A stretch of DNA of 64,000 nucleotides, from positions 27,894,858 to 27,958,857 of the forward strand of contig OX387190.1 of assembly GCA_947561395.2 (NCBI GenBank). The letters are read 5' to 3'. The translations under genes were made by a program, and so were the position numbers. Below, in pieces: positions 35,217 through 47,283 of the stretch (positions are counted from its first letter, which is position 1; each line of letters begins with the position of its first letter). The notes under the pieces were generated by a model, which ran no database searches, was not told where the DNA came from, and worked only from the letters and a program-made list of their open reading frames with translations. The stretch comes from Buxus sempervirens. Its lineage: Eukaryota; Streptophyta; Magnoliopsida; Buxales; Buxaceae.

Positions 35217-37922
35217 ATGATGGCTGGAAATGGCGAAGTTGATAGTTTTTCTGCTTTGGAATTAAATGGTAAGGTTGAGCCGCTGCCGGAGGATTTTGAT
35301 CCGATTGCAGTGGTTTCAGAGCCTTTACTACCGGTAGTGCAGAACGGTGGTGCCAATGTAGAAGGAGAAAGAAGAAATATTGCTCATACGACGTGCCTTG
35401 CTGTGACGGAGCCTCATGCAGACCATGAAGTAGCCTTTGCTGAAAAAGAAGCTTACATGGACACTGTGTTAGCAAGATACCAGAAATTCCTAATTGAAAG
35501 AACAAAGTACCTTTTAGGTATGCAAAACAACTTCGTTAGAACAGTTTTGTGACTATTATACCCTTTTATTAGAAAATCTTAACAACGATGCATAAAGGCA
35601 TTTTAGGAAGGAGCATATTATGGTTGGCACACTTCCCAAGGGTCCTATTCTCCTTTTATATATATAGTATAATTTTCTTGCATTTGTATTCTCATATGAT
35701 TATGAAAGAAGAGGCAACTGTTTGTCATTTAGTTGCAATGAAACAGTCTCGTTGATAAAGCCTATAATATTATCCGCTTTGACCCATTAAGCCTTATAGT
35801 TTTGTTCCTGAGTTTTACTCTAAAAAGCTTAATTTTTTACTTGAGGGAATTAAAGCTTGCATATATGAACCTTCATTCTTTTCTCCATGAGCACTGTGGG
35901 ATTCCGAGATCTAACAAGCCTAAATGGTAAGGCAGCTTTTTATTCTTTTTCAAATAGCTAACAATCGTAGTAAATTATCGTTGGTAATTCAAATTTTCGT
36001 TATTTTTTGGAACTTTTACCCACAGGAGATTACCATCATATTTGTGCCGGTTGTTGCTCGCTATTGGTAAATATTACGTGACGAAATCGTCTGCTATTTT
36101 TGCCTGAATCGCCTCATGCTATTGAAGTGGAATTCTTCCATGCAAAGCATCCTATTGCTGGTGTTTTCTAAACGGGTCCTACATAAAATCATTCACAAAA
36201 AAGTGAAAAATACTAGCGGTGGGATGCTCAATGTGAAAGCATCCACTTCAATAACAAGAGGTAATTCATGCAAAAATAGCAGGCGATTTCATCCCCAATA
36301 TATTATTTGGGCTGCTCGTTGCTTTACAGGCTAGTCATTTAAGGGCCGGGTCCCTTCTCGCCGGTAGAGATTTTGCTACGATATAAGTAGGCTTTTTACC
36401 GCCTGAAATATGTTACCACCGGCAGAAGTCCCATGTTTTGTTGGGATACTTCCTTGGTTTGAGTACTGAATTTTCCCTTTTCTTCTTTCACAGGTTACCC
36501 TGTTAATCTGGACTTAATCGATTATGGTGCTTTGTCTGAGCTGCAACGCTTTTCCATCAACAACGTTGGTGACCCTTTTATTGAGAGCAACTATGGTGTC
36601 CATTCCAGAAAGTTTGAAGTGGGTGTTTTGGATTGGTTTGCCCGTTTATGGGAAATAGAGAAGAATGAATACTGGGGATACATTACGAGTTGTGGTACAG
36701 AAGGCAATCTTCACGGTATCCTAGTAGGGTCAGTAATTTTGAGCTTAATTTGGGTTGATGGATTTTTATTTTCGAATTAGATCTCTTAATTCTTGTTTAA
36801 GAATGAACTGAAATTACATAGCGGGCATTGCAGAAGAGAAGTGTTTCCTGATGGTATACTCTATGCATCTCGAGAGTCACATTATTCTGTCTTCAAAGCT
36901 GCTCGGATGTACAGGATGGAATGCGTCAAGGTTGACACTTTAGTCTCGGGTGAGATTGATTGTGCAGATTTTAAAGCAAAACTTATCAGTAACAAGGAGA
37001 AACCAGCCATTGTCAATGTTAACATAGGTCTGCTCTCTCTCTCTCCACATCCCTTTCTATGTATGTGCTTTTTTGTGAGAGTGATTGATATGATCCATGC
37101 TTCATCACTGATTCTCTAAATATTGCAGGAACAACAGTCAAAGGAGCTGTCGACAATCTTGATCTTGTTATTCAAACCCTTGAAGAAGTTGGGCTAACAC
37201 ATCAAAGATTCTACATTCACTGTGATGGAGCTCTGTTTGGTGTCATGATGCCCTTTGTTAAACATGTAAGTTCATGGGGATGATATCATCCTCAATAGTT
37301 GCCCGTTCTGCTATAGATAATGAGATTAGGGATTGTGAATTACATTCTGGGTCTTGGTTCCTCTGTCCCTTTCATTTTTCTCTGTGATAAACAGGCACCA
37401 AAGCTTACCTTCAAGAAGCCCATTGGCAGTGTGAGTGTTTCTGGTCACAAGTTCGTGGGATGCCCAATGCCCTGTGGTGTTCAGATAACAAGATTGGAGC
37501 ACATTAATGCCCTGTCGAGGAATGTTGAGTATCTTGCATCTAGGGATGCAACCATAATGGGCAGCCGAAATGGGCATGCTCCAATCTTTCTCTGGTACAC
37601 CCTCAACCGGAAAGGTTACAAAGGGTTGCAGAAAGAAGTTCAAAAATGCCTCAGGAATGCTCATTACCTGAAGGATCGGCTTCGAGCTTCTGGGATCAGT
37701 GCCATGCTTAATGAGCTCAGCAGCACCGTTGTGTTTGAGCGTCCACAGGATGAAGATTTTGTTCGCAGGTGGCAACTTGCTTGTAAAGGAAATATTGCTC
37801 ATGTGGTTGTCATGCCGAACGTTACCGTTGAGAAGCTTGACAATTTCTTGAATGAACTAGTTCAGAGACGTTTAACTTGGTTCCAGGATGGAGATATTCA
37901 ATCTCCTTGCATTGCATCCTAA
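35217..37922 (+). CDS. SDC: Serine decarboxylase, copy 2, C-terminally shortened
   Basis: Exons 35217-35517, 36494-36728, 36834-37027, 37129-37265 and 37395-37922 give 464 residues. Exon structure and phases are identical to copy 1. The Schiff-base lysine (Lys308, [11 protein letters not shown]) and HCDGALFG are kept. The stop comes at CIAS*: where copy 1 reads TCT GAA, copy 2 reads TCC TAA, removing the Cys-rich tail of about 17 residues. Intron 1 (976 bp) is far shorter than in copy 1 but carries its own MITE and a Helitron fragment. The frame is otherwise intact, so it may be active. The tail lies outside the PLP core, and whether it matters is unknown. Confidence 0.9.
35556..35672 (-). 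mobile_element. Truncated Helitron end in SDC copy 2 intron 1
   Basis: ACCCTTTTATTAGAAAATCTT, then CCCAAGGGTCCTATTCTCC and TATATATAGTATA, match the terminal part of the Helitrons at 52592-52831 and 61868-62101. The hairpin/CTAG end is missing. Confidence 0.55.
36080..36293. mobile_element. MITE with ~70-bp inverted repeats, family A copy 2
   Basis: The left arm GACGAAATCGTCTGCTATTT pairs with the right arm (reverse GATGAAATCGCCTGCTATTT), and the pairing continues through TTGAAGTGG and GCATCC. Same family as 19322-19532. It lies inside intron 1 of SDC copy 2. Confidence 0.8.
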
Positions 37923-38040
37923 ATTGGGAAGGAAAATTGTGCCTGAGCCCTGCATAAGTGACGCATTGGATCCGTATGTATTGTTTGGGAAATAATGGTT
38001 ACTTCCAGGTTTTTATCAGCTTAATTCCAGTTAAGAGGAA

Positions 38041-38260
38041 CTAGTAAGGTGCCCGTGCATAACTGCATGTAGGGGAGGAAACAATTGCAAATGTCTACAA
38101 TTTAAACCAAAAGAGTAGAAGGAGAGGTGGTTGTCGTGGTTATATATTAGCCTTGTTTTAATTGGGGAGGGGCAATAATTGGGAAAAAAGAAAAGAAAAG
38201 AAAGAAGGGCCAAAATCTAAGGGGAATGTTCTCTCCTCTTCTCTTTACTAATAGAATAGA
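38041..38260 (-). mobile_element. Small non-autonomous Helitron
   Basis: On the minus strand: starts TCTATTCTATTAGTAAAG and ends CACGGGCACCTTACTAG, between A and T. Related to 50185-50404, 50452-50647 and 51876-52082. It lies just after SDC copy 2. Confidence 0.72.
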
Positions 38261-38871
38261 TGCGTTATTATACTGCAAATTTAATTTTAAAGAAAAGCCA
38301 TTTTTTGGCGCACTTTTTTAAAAGCCTTTATGCAGATATAACAGAAGAAAATATAAATAAACTTTACAGAAAAATGACTACCACAAACATTACCAATGAT
38401 TTTACTGTTTGGGTAGAAAATACCATTTGCAAGCACCTTCCCGTTCATCTAGGTTCAGGGATCCTACCAGCCATATTGGAGGGATTTTCCAACCACAATC
38501 TTAAATCATATGATCAAAGGGTACACAAGCTTGTCAATGGTGAGGCAATGTGATATGGATAATTAGTTGACCTCTCCATTCTAGCTTCGAAGCTGATCAG
38601 ATTACCGTCTACAATATTTTGTAGAAGAAAATGAAGTTGCTACTCTAAACATATAATAGTGAATCAGAATTTAGTTAGTGATGCACAAGACTCCTATTTA
38701 CTCTAAAGACTTTAGCGAAATCAGTGGATGATCCGAGTGACAGAGTCTTCACAGAAATCATCCTCAACCTATGCACATTACATAGTATACAAGAACTTCG
38801 TTGAAAAATATTGAATTTTGGTCATTGGCCTCTGGAGTCGATGTTAAAGGACTAATGATATCAGATACCTT
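38261..38871. other. Spacer between SDC copy 2 and bZIP 3' end
   Basis: Holds a 97-codon plus-strand ORF (from 38260) with no recognised motif, probably chance, and the bZIP 3' UTR on the minus strand. Confidence 0.4.
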
Positions 38872-41800
38872 TTAACCGAAATCCATGGAATCACGTTGAC
38901 GCTGTGCACCTAGAGTTTGACTGTTGAGAGATGCATGAGGCATACGGAGCTGCTGATTTTGCTGTTGCTGATTCTGATGCCCAACAAAATTATGAAAATT
39001 TTGCGACTGAGAGAACAGCTGAGCAGGGTGTCCCCGGTTGAAGGAGTTGCTATTGACAGTATGGACCTCGCCAGTAGCTATCCTAAGCCTCTGCACTTCT
39101 TCCGTCAATTTTTCATTCAGAGCTGTAAACATACAAAGAAAAGCCAGTAAAGGGAAAGGGTGATCTTGGAAAAAGGTGTCAATAGTGAACAACCTCCTAA
39201 AATAATGTATGACATACCATCTCTAAGCTTTGCTTGTTGCTCCATCGCCTGCAACCGCAGTTTGAGTTCCTTGTTCTCAGTAGTCAATCCAGTAGTGTCT
39301 CTCTGCGCAAATTTAAAAAATAGTAAATATTTGAACTCTTAGTTATCTTAGTTTTCATTTCTTCTTCCATTTTGGTCTTCTTCTCTTCTCTGTTTATTTC
39401 TTAGTTTCTTTATTTCTGATTTTTATTATTGACATTCAAGATCATGCTCAGATTTGCCCAGCTAGCCCTAAAACTTTTTTAGTTTTGTGCTCTCAGATTT
39501 ACCCTTCAAAAGTATGCAACCAGTTAAAGATCATGCTCAGATTCACCCAACTAATCCTCTTACGATAGTACACATTAAGATGAAGAACAGGAATCTATGC
39601 ACCCGATCACCTCATTAATCAATAAATTTCTACATAGTATACAACAATGGCTGGTTGCAGGAAAAATTTAAGTGGGGAGGGGAGGAGGAGAAACAATTAG
39701 AGAAAATTTGAAGCAAAAAAGGGTAGAAACAGCTCGTTTTCAGAGGCAGCAGCAATATTACTAAATCAAAATTAAAGCTTTTTTTTTTTTCCAAAAATGC
39801 ATTTTCTTTTCTAGTAAAAATGGTTCAAAGTATTGATTTGGCATAGCACACTTGACGTAACCAATACTGGTCCTTGCTCTCAGTATGAAAAAATATACAA
39901 CAGTCCAAGTCAAAAAAACGCCAAGGATAAGAACCAGTTCATTTTTCCTGTAACAAGTAGATTTTATTTTTTCCTTTTTAGTTCAGGAACGAGAAGAAGA
40001 AAAATGAGGAGAAGCTATGCTATTACTGGTACCCCTTCCCTTGCTTCCTGTCAACCAATTCTCTCACTTTTGACCTTTCATTTCCTTTCTTTTGCCCCTT
40101 TTTCCTTCTGCTTTCAATATGAATGGACTACTATGTATTGTTTCATATCATCTGAACTGGTTTGTACTAGCCATTACAATGACTTTTCGCAATTATTTTA
40201 TCTTTTGTTTGCAGGTACATATCATACAAAACTTGGCTGTTTTTGGTACATGTCGGTCAGTAAGAATCTGTATTGGCCAATACCTGGAACCATGAAAACC
40301 AATGCAGTAGTAAACAAGACCGTACCGACACCAAGAAACTCAGACCCCTTATGAAATACCACTATATCATCACATTGTTTCTGAAGTTATGAATTTTTAT
40401 CTGATAACTGGCCCTCATCTATACTCATCTCATCAATATACAGCTGATTAAATCCACAGTAAACTACTTTCACCAAAGAGAATTTGACAGAGGTAGCGTA
40501 GAATAAGATCCAAAGGTGCTCTCTATTTTAACCTTGTGTGTGTTGTGGTTGTTTTATTTTTATTTTTTATTTTTTATTTTTTATTTTTTGGGTTGGGTGT
40601 TTTTCGTGTTGTTGGGGTAGGGGAGATGTGGAATGTTGGAATCTAAGAATCTCATAGAAGGATGCCAGTAGAATCTCTGCCATCCAGAGCTCACAGTTCT
40701 ACCAAACAAGTCCAAAGGAATATCTTCAGAGCAAGTGCCTCCAACTCCATCCCCAGCAACTATAGAGTTTATCTGCCTTCCAAGAATCAGTTAAACTTTT
40801 CACTACCCTCCAACTTTCAGGAAATCCAACAAAGCACTTCTATTAATCAGGATATACCGAGCCTTAACATTTCCCCTTCTGTTGCACTTTCTTGCTCATC
40901 AATTTGCATCCTTTCATCAATGTTCAAGTTGATTTGCTAACATTTCCATTCATCTTTCATGACTCTAGATTTTAAAGCACTCTGATGCACATCCAGACTC
41001 CTAGTCAATTCATCTTGGCACATTATTTTTATGGTAGCCTATTATCACCATTTTCCATTCTTTGTGACCTTTGAACTCAAGTTGTTGCCAACCTCCAGTT
41101 TATACAACACAATCACAATAAGGTTTCTTCCACTTGGCTATTCAAATCCCAGCTCATAAAAGCATTAATTACGGTTACTTTTCCCACTTTGGTAGCTGCC
41201 TCCTTCTGACACTTCAACCACTGGTATCCAATGATTCCACACTCAACTATGTTCTGAAATTTATCCACAGGATTATTAAATGTGTGTATCTCCACCTCCT
41301 GATTCACATTATAGGCACCATTTGAACAGCAAAATGTACCAACAATAGAGCTAATCTCTCTGCTTTATCTATAGTGAGAAATTCTTGTACATAGGTTATT
41401 GTCATCCAGAGTCTCATTATATACATGGGTTTCTGACAAATGTACAAACACTTGAGCTAATCTCTGCTTTATCTATAGAGTGAACAATTCTCGACACCCA
41501 AAATCACACTCAAATATTTCTCATCTTCCTTAAGTTCCTCCAATGCTTCAAAACAAAGAGAAAATAATAAGACAACTAAGATAAATTTGCGACAAAACTC
41601 TTAAAAAGGGGAAAAAAAACATGCGGTCAGGTGTGCAGCACTAGGGTTTGCTCTATATGACATGCAAAACCAGATAAATTCCAAAATAACTGAAAAGGGA
41701 GCCGTACTGCATTTATACCAGATTCCAACTTATGACAACAATATGACAGATGACAGAAGTATGACAGCTATCCACATGCACAGAATCTTCTCAAAATGCA

Positions 41801-44800
41801 ATTTCATCAGGCTGGCTGATATGCCAAATAGAATTATATTTTCCTCATTTAATGAGCCAGCGCTTTAGAATTTATATTGGATTTTGGAACTAATTTTGAT
41901 CCCAAAGCTATTGTCCCATTTTTCATAGCATGCAGGACCTTTTTGTACCAAAAATTAAGTATGTCTGTATATGACAGGACAACACCAAAAAAATTGGAGA
42001 AAAAAATCGGGTTGACCTTTTCCTTTTACAGCTAGTAGGCTCCTCTTCAATGAGATGTTTCACATACTACCACATCAAAAATTTCCTCCATGTCCCCTAT
42101 TTAGTTTTGGACCAAAATGCCCTTGCCTTAAGGTGGAAACTCCAAATAAGCTCCAGAATTTGAATGCAAAATTTCCTAGGAGTTTCAGATTTGATTGAAC
42201 TAAACTCACAAATACCCCGGGCATGGCTATGTACAAGTTTCCTCCCATTATGACCCTTCTTTAAGGACTTAGAGATTTAAAAATGTTGATGTTTCTCGTG
42301 AGATTCCCAGTAGCTTTATTGAAATTATCTCTCATCCTTATAATTTTCCTTATCAGACAAGTCTAATTCTTCCCAAAACCGAAGAAGTTAGAAGAATAAA
42401 ACCATAAAGAAAATTAGTTGAGCCTTGAGAAGCTTCAAAAGCTTTGCTAGTGGAAGAAATTCCTTTAGGGCGGGATCATATATGTAACTGTATACCTTGC
42501 CTTTAAATTATGTACTCCTTCTATCACCTTCCAACTTCATCTGCTCTCTCATGCTCATTTCTTCTAATACTAAAATTTGTTTCTGCCCCTCTAATTTCAC
42601 ACCCTTTTATTTCCTTTTGAATGTATCTTTTTGTTTGCAAAACCTATCTCCCTTGAGTAACTTGGTAAATCTCCCTTGCAGTTGGATGAAAGTGGGTTGC
42701 CCCGTGAAAGACAAAGGCTGCATTTGGATACCAATAAACTGCAAGAAATTTCACGATGCCCACATGTCAAAAGAAATTCAACACCGGGAAAGAGGGAAGG
42801 AAAAAAAGCTGTGGGACCCAGCATTGAGAAACGTTGGATGACAAACAAGCCTATTTTTCATACCACTCCCGAGGTCAGGAAATTGAAGGAACTGAGTCGT
42901 GAAAAACGGGGGTTCTTGCAACACAGTTTCTTGGTATCCAAATGCAGCCCAAGAGATGACATGCTTAGAATTGTAGAGCTGCCTCTGCATGTCACAATTC
43001 ATCAGAGGTTGTCACTGTGCTTATTTTTTAACTTATATCCCTTGAATTAACCTGGTAAACTTCATTTCTCTTTGAAAATTGAAAACCAAAATGAAATGTG
43101 AAGATGGCTTTCAAGACTTCGTAAAGTTTTACAATGTTAGAAATCAACAACAGAATACATATACTGATAAAATCATGTTTTTCTTTTGTTTTAACTTGGC
43201 AAGCATAGGGAAAGGTATCTTTCTCATGAGGTAATCTCTTTATCTTACATCCGGAAAAGAGACAAAAAAAATTGATTTAGGACGACTGAAGATATTTATG
43301 TTTGGAAGGAATTTTAATCTCCACTTTAAACAATTTCCTATTATCTCAAAGTTGTTGACTTAAAATTGGTGGCTTAAACAAGAGGACAAAAGTTGCTCCC
43401 TTGTGAAGCATTTCTGGGTTACAATGATCTTGCCGAGGATAATGTTAACGATTCCAAAAATTTTAAAAGAAAATCCTCTATAAGTCTTATGTCAAGTGCA
43501 TGAAATTTCAAAAGAAATCAAGTCTGGATTTGACAGATAAACAATCCAACCCTGTGGGGTCATTAGAGTAATTCTCGATTCCATAGAATCCTATAAAAGT
43601 TTGGCATCTGTTGTTAAAGTTTCAGATATGTTAGTTTATTTCATTTTTTTTTGCTCGATAAGGTAAAGTACTTTATCATATTCAAAGACAAATATAAGGA
43701 AATGCCTAACAACAAAAAAGCAACAATCCCTCCCTTCGTCTCTCTCTCTCTCTCTCTCGCTCGCTCTCCCTCTCTCTAACCAACAATTTGGGCATACACC
43801 AATGGTTTAAAAAATCTTCTGTGTAACTACATTAAATTGATATAAAGTTCATACCTGCAGCAGTGTAACCTGTGCCGAGAGGGTGGTGGCCTCTGTCTGA
43901 AGTGTCTGCACCTTCCTCTCCAGCTCACTAGTATAACGTGTTTTCCTCTCCTTTGACCGGGCAGCTGATTGTCTATTTGCAAGAATCCTATTGTAAAAAA
44001 TAACAAAAAAACATAAAAAGATTATCTCAGCTATTTGCACCTTCACATAATCAAGTTTCTTCACCCAGTAAGCAGAAGATGACCCATATGTTCACCCCAG
44101 ATAAGTAAAAAGTTTCAAAAACCCAAATAATCTGAACTATAAAGTGGGAATGGGTTAGCATAAACTGAATTAGAAACATCTTATATTTTTGACACGAAAA
44201 CGTAAAAGATAATCAATAGGTAAATAGATATAGAGAGAGAAAAAGAGAGAGCCTAGAAGAAACAAAAACAGAACCAAAACCAGAGTTCAATCAGAACTAC
44301 AACAGTCCACCTGAGTTACAGAAGAAATAAAGTAAAAGAAGAAACATAACTACAACAAACCACTTTAATTACTGCAGAACAGGCACATATCAACCCAATT
44401 GTAGAACTTTCACAGAATTAATCAGAAGTAAACCACAATCATTACTACAAGCTAAATTACAAATAAGAAGCGACAAAAACCCAATTCAGTAAGAAGACCA
44501 AACTGATAAAAAGAAGAAAAAAAGCAACCATAAAAAAACCAAACCTTTTTGCCCTCTTTGGATCGATCAAGGCCAGCTCTGCAAGCTTATCCGGTCCCAT
44601 CACCTTCTTCGCACTTTCCATCATCGACTCCGACTCAAATGAACACGAAGACCCATCCATTGAATTACTATGCCTATGCATCCTCTTCTCATGAACTGCT
44701 TTCCCGTCAACTTTCTCCCCCTCCCCTCCAACACCAGCGCCCGAGGACAGAAAACCTAGACCACCGAAGAAATCGGCGTCCACAGATAAACTCCTGAAAT

Positions 44801-45110
44801 GATTAGTTCCCGCAAACTTCCCCTTCCCCATCTCACCGTTGGATTCCTCCGACTTCCCCGAATCGACGGTCATCGGGACCCCGCCGTTGCGGCTACAGTC
44901 GTTTTCTTCGGACATCGAAGGGATATCTAAAGACGCGAGATTGAAATCGGCATCAGCGTCGAAAAGAAAGTCATCCGAGAACCTGAAGAAGGTGTCGGAA
45001 TGGGCACGCCGGTGGTGAGATCCCCGCTGAGGGGTTTCCGGCATCTGATCGACTTCTGATCGGCCACAAAAGCTGCCCGGAAAAGGATTCCCGGCGAACT
45101 GCGGTTCCAT
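38872..45110 (-). CDS. Group I bZIP transcription factor (VIP1/bZIP18-like)
   Basis: Minus-strand exons are 45110-44545, 43987-43855, 39302-39218 and 39122-38872, all GT-AG, giving 344 residues. The basic region ([18 protein letters not shown], about residues 190-207) has Lys instead of Arg at the -10 position (N193...K201), the hallmark of plant group I bZIPs. A long leucine zipper follows through exons 2-4. The N-terminus has HxRxxS motifs at HRRAHS38 and HFRSLS109 plus RHSNS near 150, like the 14-3-3/kinase sites of VIP1-type factors, so stimulus-dependent nuclear shuttling is plausible (inference). The tail is Gln-rich (about 300-325). Intron 3 is 4552 bp. No defect seen. Confidence 0.93.
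40552..40589. repeat. T6A-type microsatellite
   Basis: Repeated TATTTTT/TATTTTTT units within bZIP intron 3. Confidence 0.85.
42716..42949. mobile_element. MITE with perfect 19-bp TIRs
   Basis: GGCTGCATTTGGATACCAA at 42716-42734 and its exact reverse complement at 42931-42949. The size (234 bp) and the GG..TTTGG terminus suggest a PIF/Harbinger- or hAT-type MITE. The TSD is ambiguous. It lies in bZIP intron 3. Confidence 0.8.
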
Positions 45111-45513
45111 GGCGGAATTCTTTGCCGGTGGTTCGGTGGTTGGGATTATGAGTCTTGTGGATTATTGACGACGGCATTGAATCTTTGTAGGTCGAGAGTT
45201 GAAACTCTGAGAGAGACAAAGAGAGAAGGTCGGAAAATTAATTTTTTTCTCCTTTTCTTGAAAATCACGTTTGAAAAGGAAGGCAGTAATGAGCTTTTCC
45301 ATCGGACGGTCTTAACGATTCAAACAAGTCGGTGTAGAGGATGAGATGTCGGATGAACTAGAGCGCAGCTCCACGATGTCCGCAGAGTGGATGCTGTCGC
45401 GTGCAATATCTCGCGGTTGGTGTTTGTTCCGATTGAAAAATGAGAAAAGATTTTCTAAATTAAAAAACCGCAGACCACGTGGCAGAATTTTACTGAGGTG
45501 GCACGGTTTGCTG

Positions 45514-45930
45514 CAGCAGGATGCAGCATAGAATTCCATCCCCTCCTATAATCTCTTGTCACCACCTTATCATATTGCAATCTATAATCTCTTCATAGGG
45601 ATAAACTTAATTAAATATAGCGGTATATCAGTTTTCTCCCTTTCGATACATTTTAACTTATAAAAGCGTTGAAAATATTGTTCTCTCTTCTTCAACCGTC
45701 CGTTCACGTACGTCTGATATGAGAGCATTTCACCTCGTGCCATTTAGTAGTACCACTGTAAAACGCACAGATAGATGCTCATGTTAAGAGGGGGCCCTAC
45801 ACATCCAAACTCCATCTCAGTCAGTGATTTCATTGATTTCACGGGACCACCGGATTTTAGTTCCAAAAAAACACTTTCGTGTGATATTGAAGGTGCATCC
45901 GGCTAGTATTACTTACGGGTTTAGGTTCAT
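45514..45930. repeat. Dispersed 0.4-kb repeat, copy 1
   Basis: From GCAGCAGGATGCAG to GGTTTAGGTTCAT. It closely matches 62176-62585 in the same orientation, with many substitutions and few indels. It lies about 0.4 kb upstream of the bZIP start codon. No TIR or coding potential was seen. Confidence 0.8.
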
Positions 45931-45968
45931 GGGTACAATATATACTGTAAGTACATGCATTTAAAATT

Positions 45969-46323
45969 AGTGGCGGAACCAGGTATTGGTTAGGGGGGGC
46001 AATTGCCCCCTCTAACTTTTATTTTTTTTATTAAAAAGGTATATATTTTATATATTTTTAATTAAAATTTATGTTTTGCTCCCCCTAAAATTTCTGATTT
46101 GCCCCCCTAACCCATTGAAAATTTTTCTATTTCATGAGAATCCTTTCTAAAATTTCTGGTTTGCCCCCCCAACCCATTGAAAATTTTTATATTTCATGAG
46201 AATACCCTCTAAAATTTCTGGTTTGCCCACCCCCAACTCATTAAAATTTCTATATTTTATGAGAAGTGTTAATTGAAAATTTTTTTTGCCCCCCCCAGAT
46301 ATAGAGTCCTGGTTCCGCCACTG
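45969..46323. mobile_element. MITE with 9-bp TSD (Mutator-like)
   Basis: TIRs AGTGGCGGAACCAGG and CCTGGTTCCGCCACTG are flanked by TTTAAAATT on both sides (45960-45968, 46324-46332). The interior has C-runs and repeated TTTCTGGTTTGCCCCCC blocks. The 9-bp TSD fits Mutator-like elements. Confidence 0.8.
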
Positions 46324-46332
46324 TTTAAAATT

Positions 46333-47278
46333 GCACATGCTACCTCTCTTACTATTATATAAAGCGAAAGTAAAAGGTTTTAGCTACCTCTCTCATTGTA
46401 ACAAAGCAAAGGTAAAAGATTTTAACTTGACATTCGGTTTTTTAAGAATACCTTATAAATAGTGAAAGACATATAATTACCCAGTACTTTCACTGCTTTT
46501 ACATCTTAATAATTATGATCCACTTTTCTTCAAACTACTTTGCATTCAAATTCAAGAATTTCCACTCTCCTAATGTGTTATTACCACCATAACTTATGTG
46601 TACGTACGTACCGTATGCATGCGCCATCTATTAGAATTTTCGATATCCGACCATATATGGTTTCACTTTGAATGGGAAGAGTCATATGTTGGGCTTTGGT
46701 GAAGACAAAATAAGCCCAAGTCCAGACACAATGACGAATGGATCAGCCCAAACTGGAGGTCCGCCACAGATTGGAGGAATCTCGCATTTACAACAGAGAT
46801 GGCTCATGGATTCGGGTAAAAAACCTTGGTTGACTTTCTCTTCTTACGACTTTGTAGTTGAAACTTGAAAGCCAGTCTAAAGGGTCATTACCCGAATCCA
46901 ATAGCTACCTTTTAGGACGAGAAAGCCCAAGCCTGAATATTTGGTCTGTCACTTGAACAGTTGAACTTAACCAAGTTGGGATCAAGGCACAAAATTTGCC
47001 TAAAAGTGATCCGGTGGAGACTGAACCTGGCTCATGCTCAGCCCAAAGGCAATCATCTGGTCCGAGATAAAAACTACTTCAGGTGAAAGAGAAAGCCTAG
47101 GCCTGACTATGTTGTCTATGAGACCTCATTATCTAACTTTGATCCTCATTTAACCAACCCAAGCCCTTCCAATGAAGGACCGAGCATGCATTGCAAATGA
47201 GTCTAACGCTAATGCCATCTTGTAACGCTTTACTTGATGCCAGCACTAATGATATTGTCCGCTTTGACTCATCACAAG
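46333..47278. other. Intergenic, nothing recognised
   Basis: No gene. A Helitron-like 5' end (TCTTACTATTATATAAAG, about 46348) occurs near its left side. Confidence 0.4.
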
Positions 47279-47283
47279 CCTAC

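Larger units (their letters stand above)
39303..43854 (-). other. bZIP intron 3 (4.55 kb)
   Basis: The splice sites are clear: donor CAG|GTATGA at 43855/43854 and acceptor GCGCAG at 39303. It splits the zipper between VTLLQ and RDTTG. Contents are a TIR-bearing MITE (42716-42949), an A/T microsatellite near 40552 and a CT-rich run near 43738. No other coding evidence. Confidence 0.8.

Noticed and set aside
38260..38553. 97-codon ORF between SDC copy 2 and bZIP
   Set aside because: No motif, overlaps the Helitron edge, no splice or promoter evidence.
42497..43050. ORFs on both strands in bZIP intron 3
   Set aside because: They run across the MITE and its inverted repeats; no protein motif.
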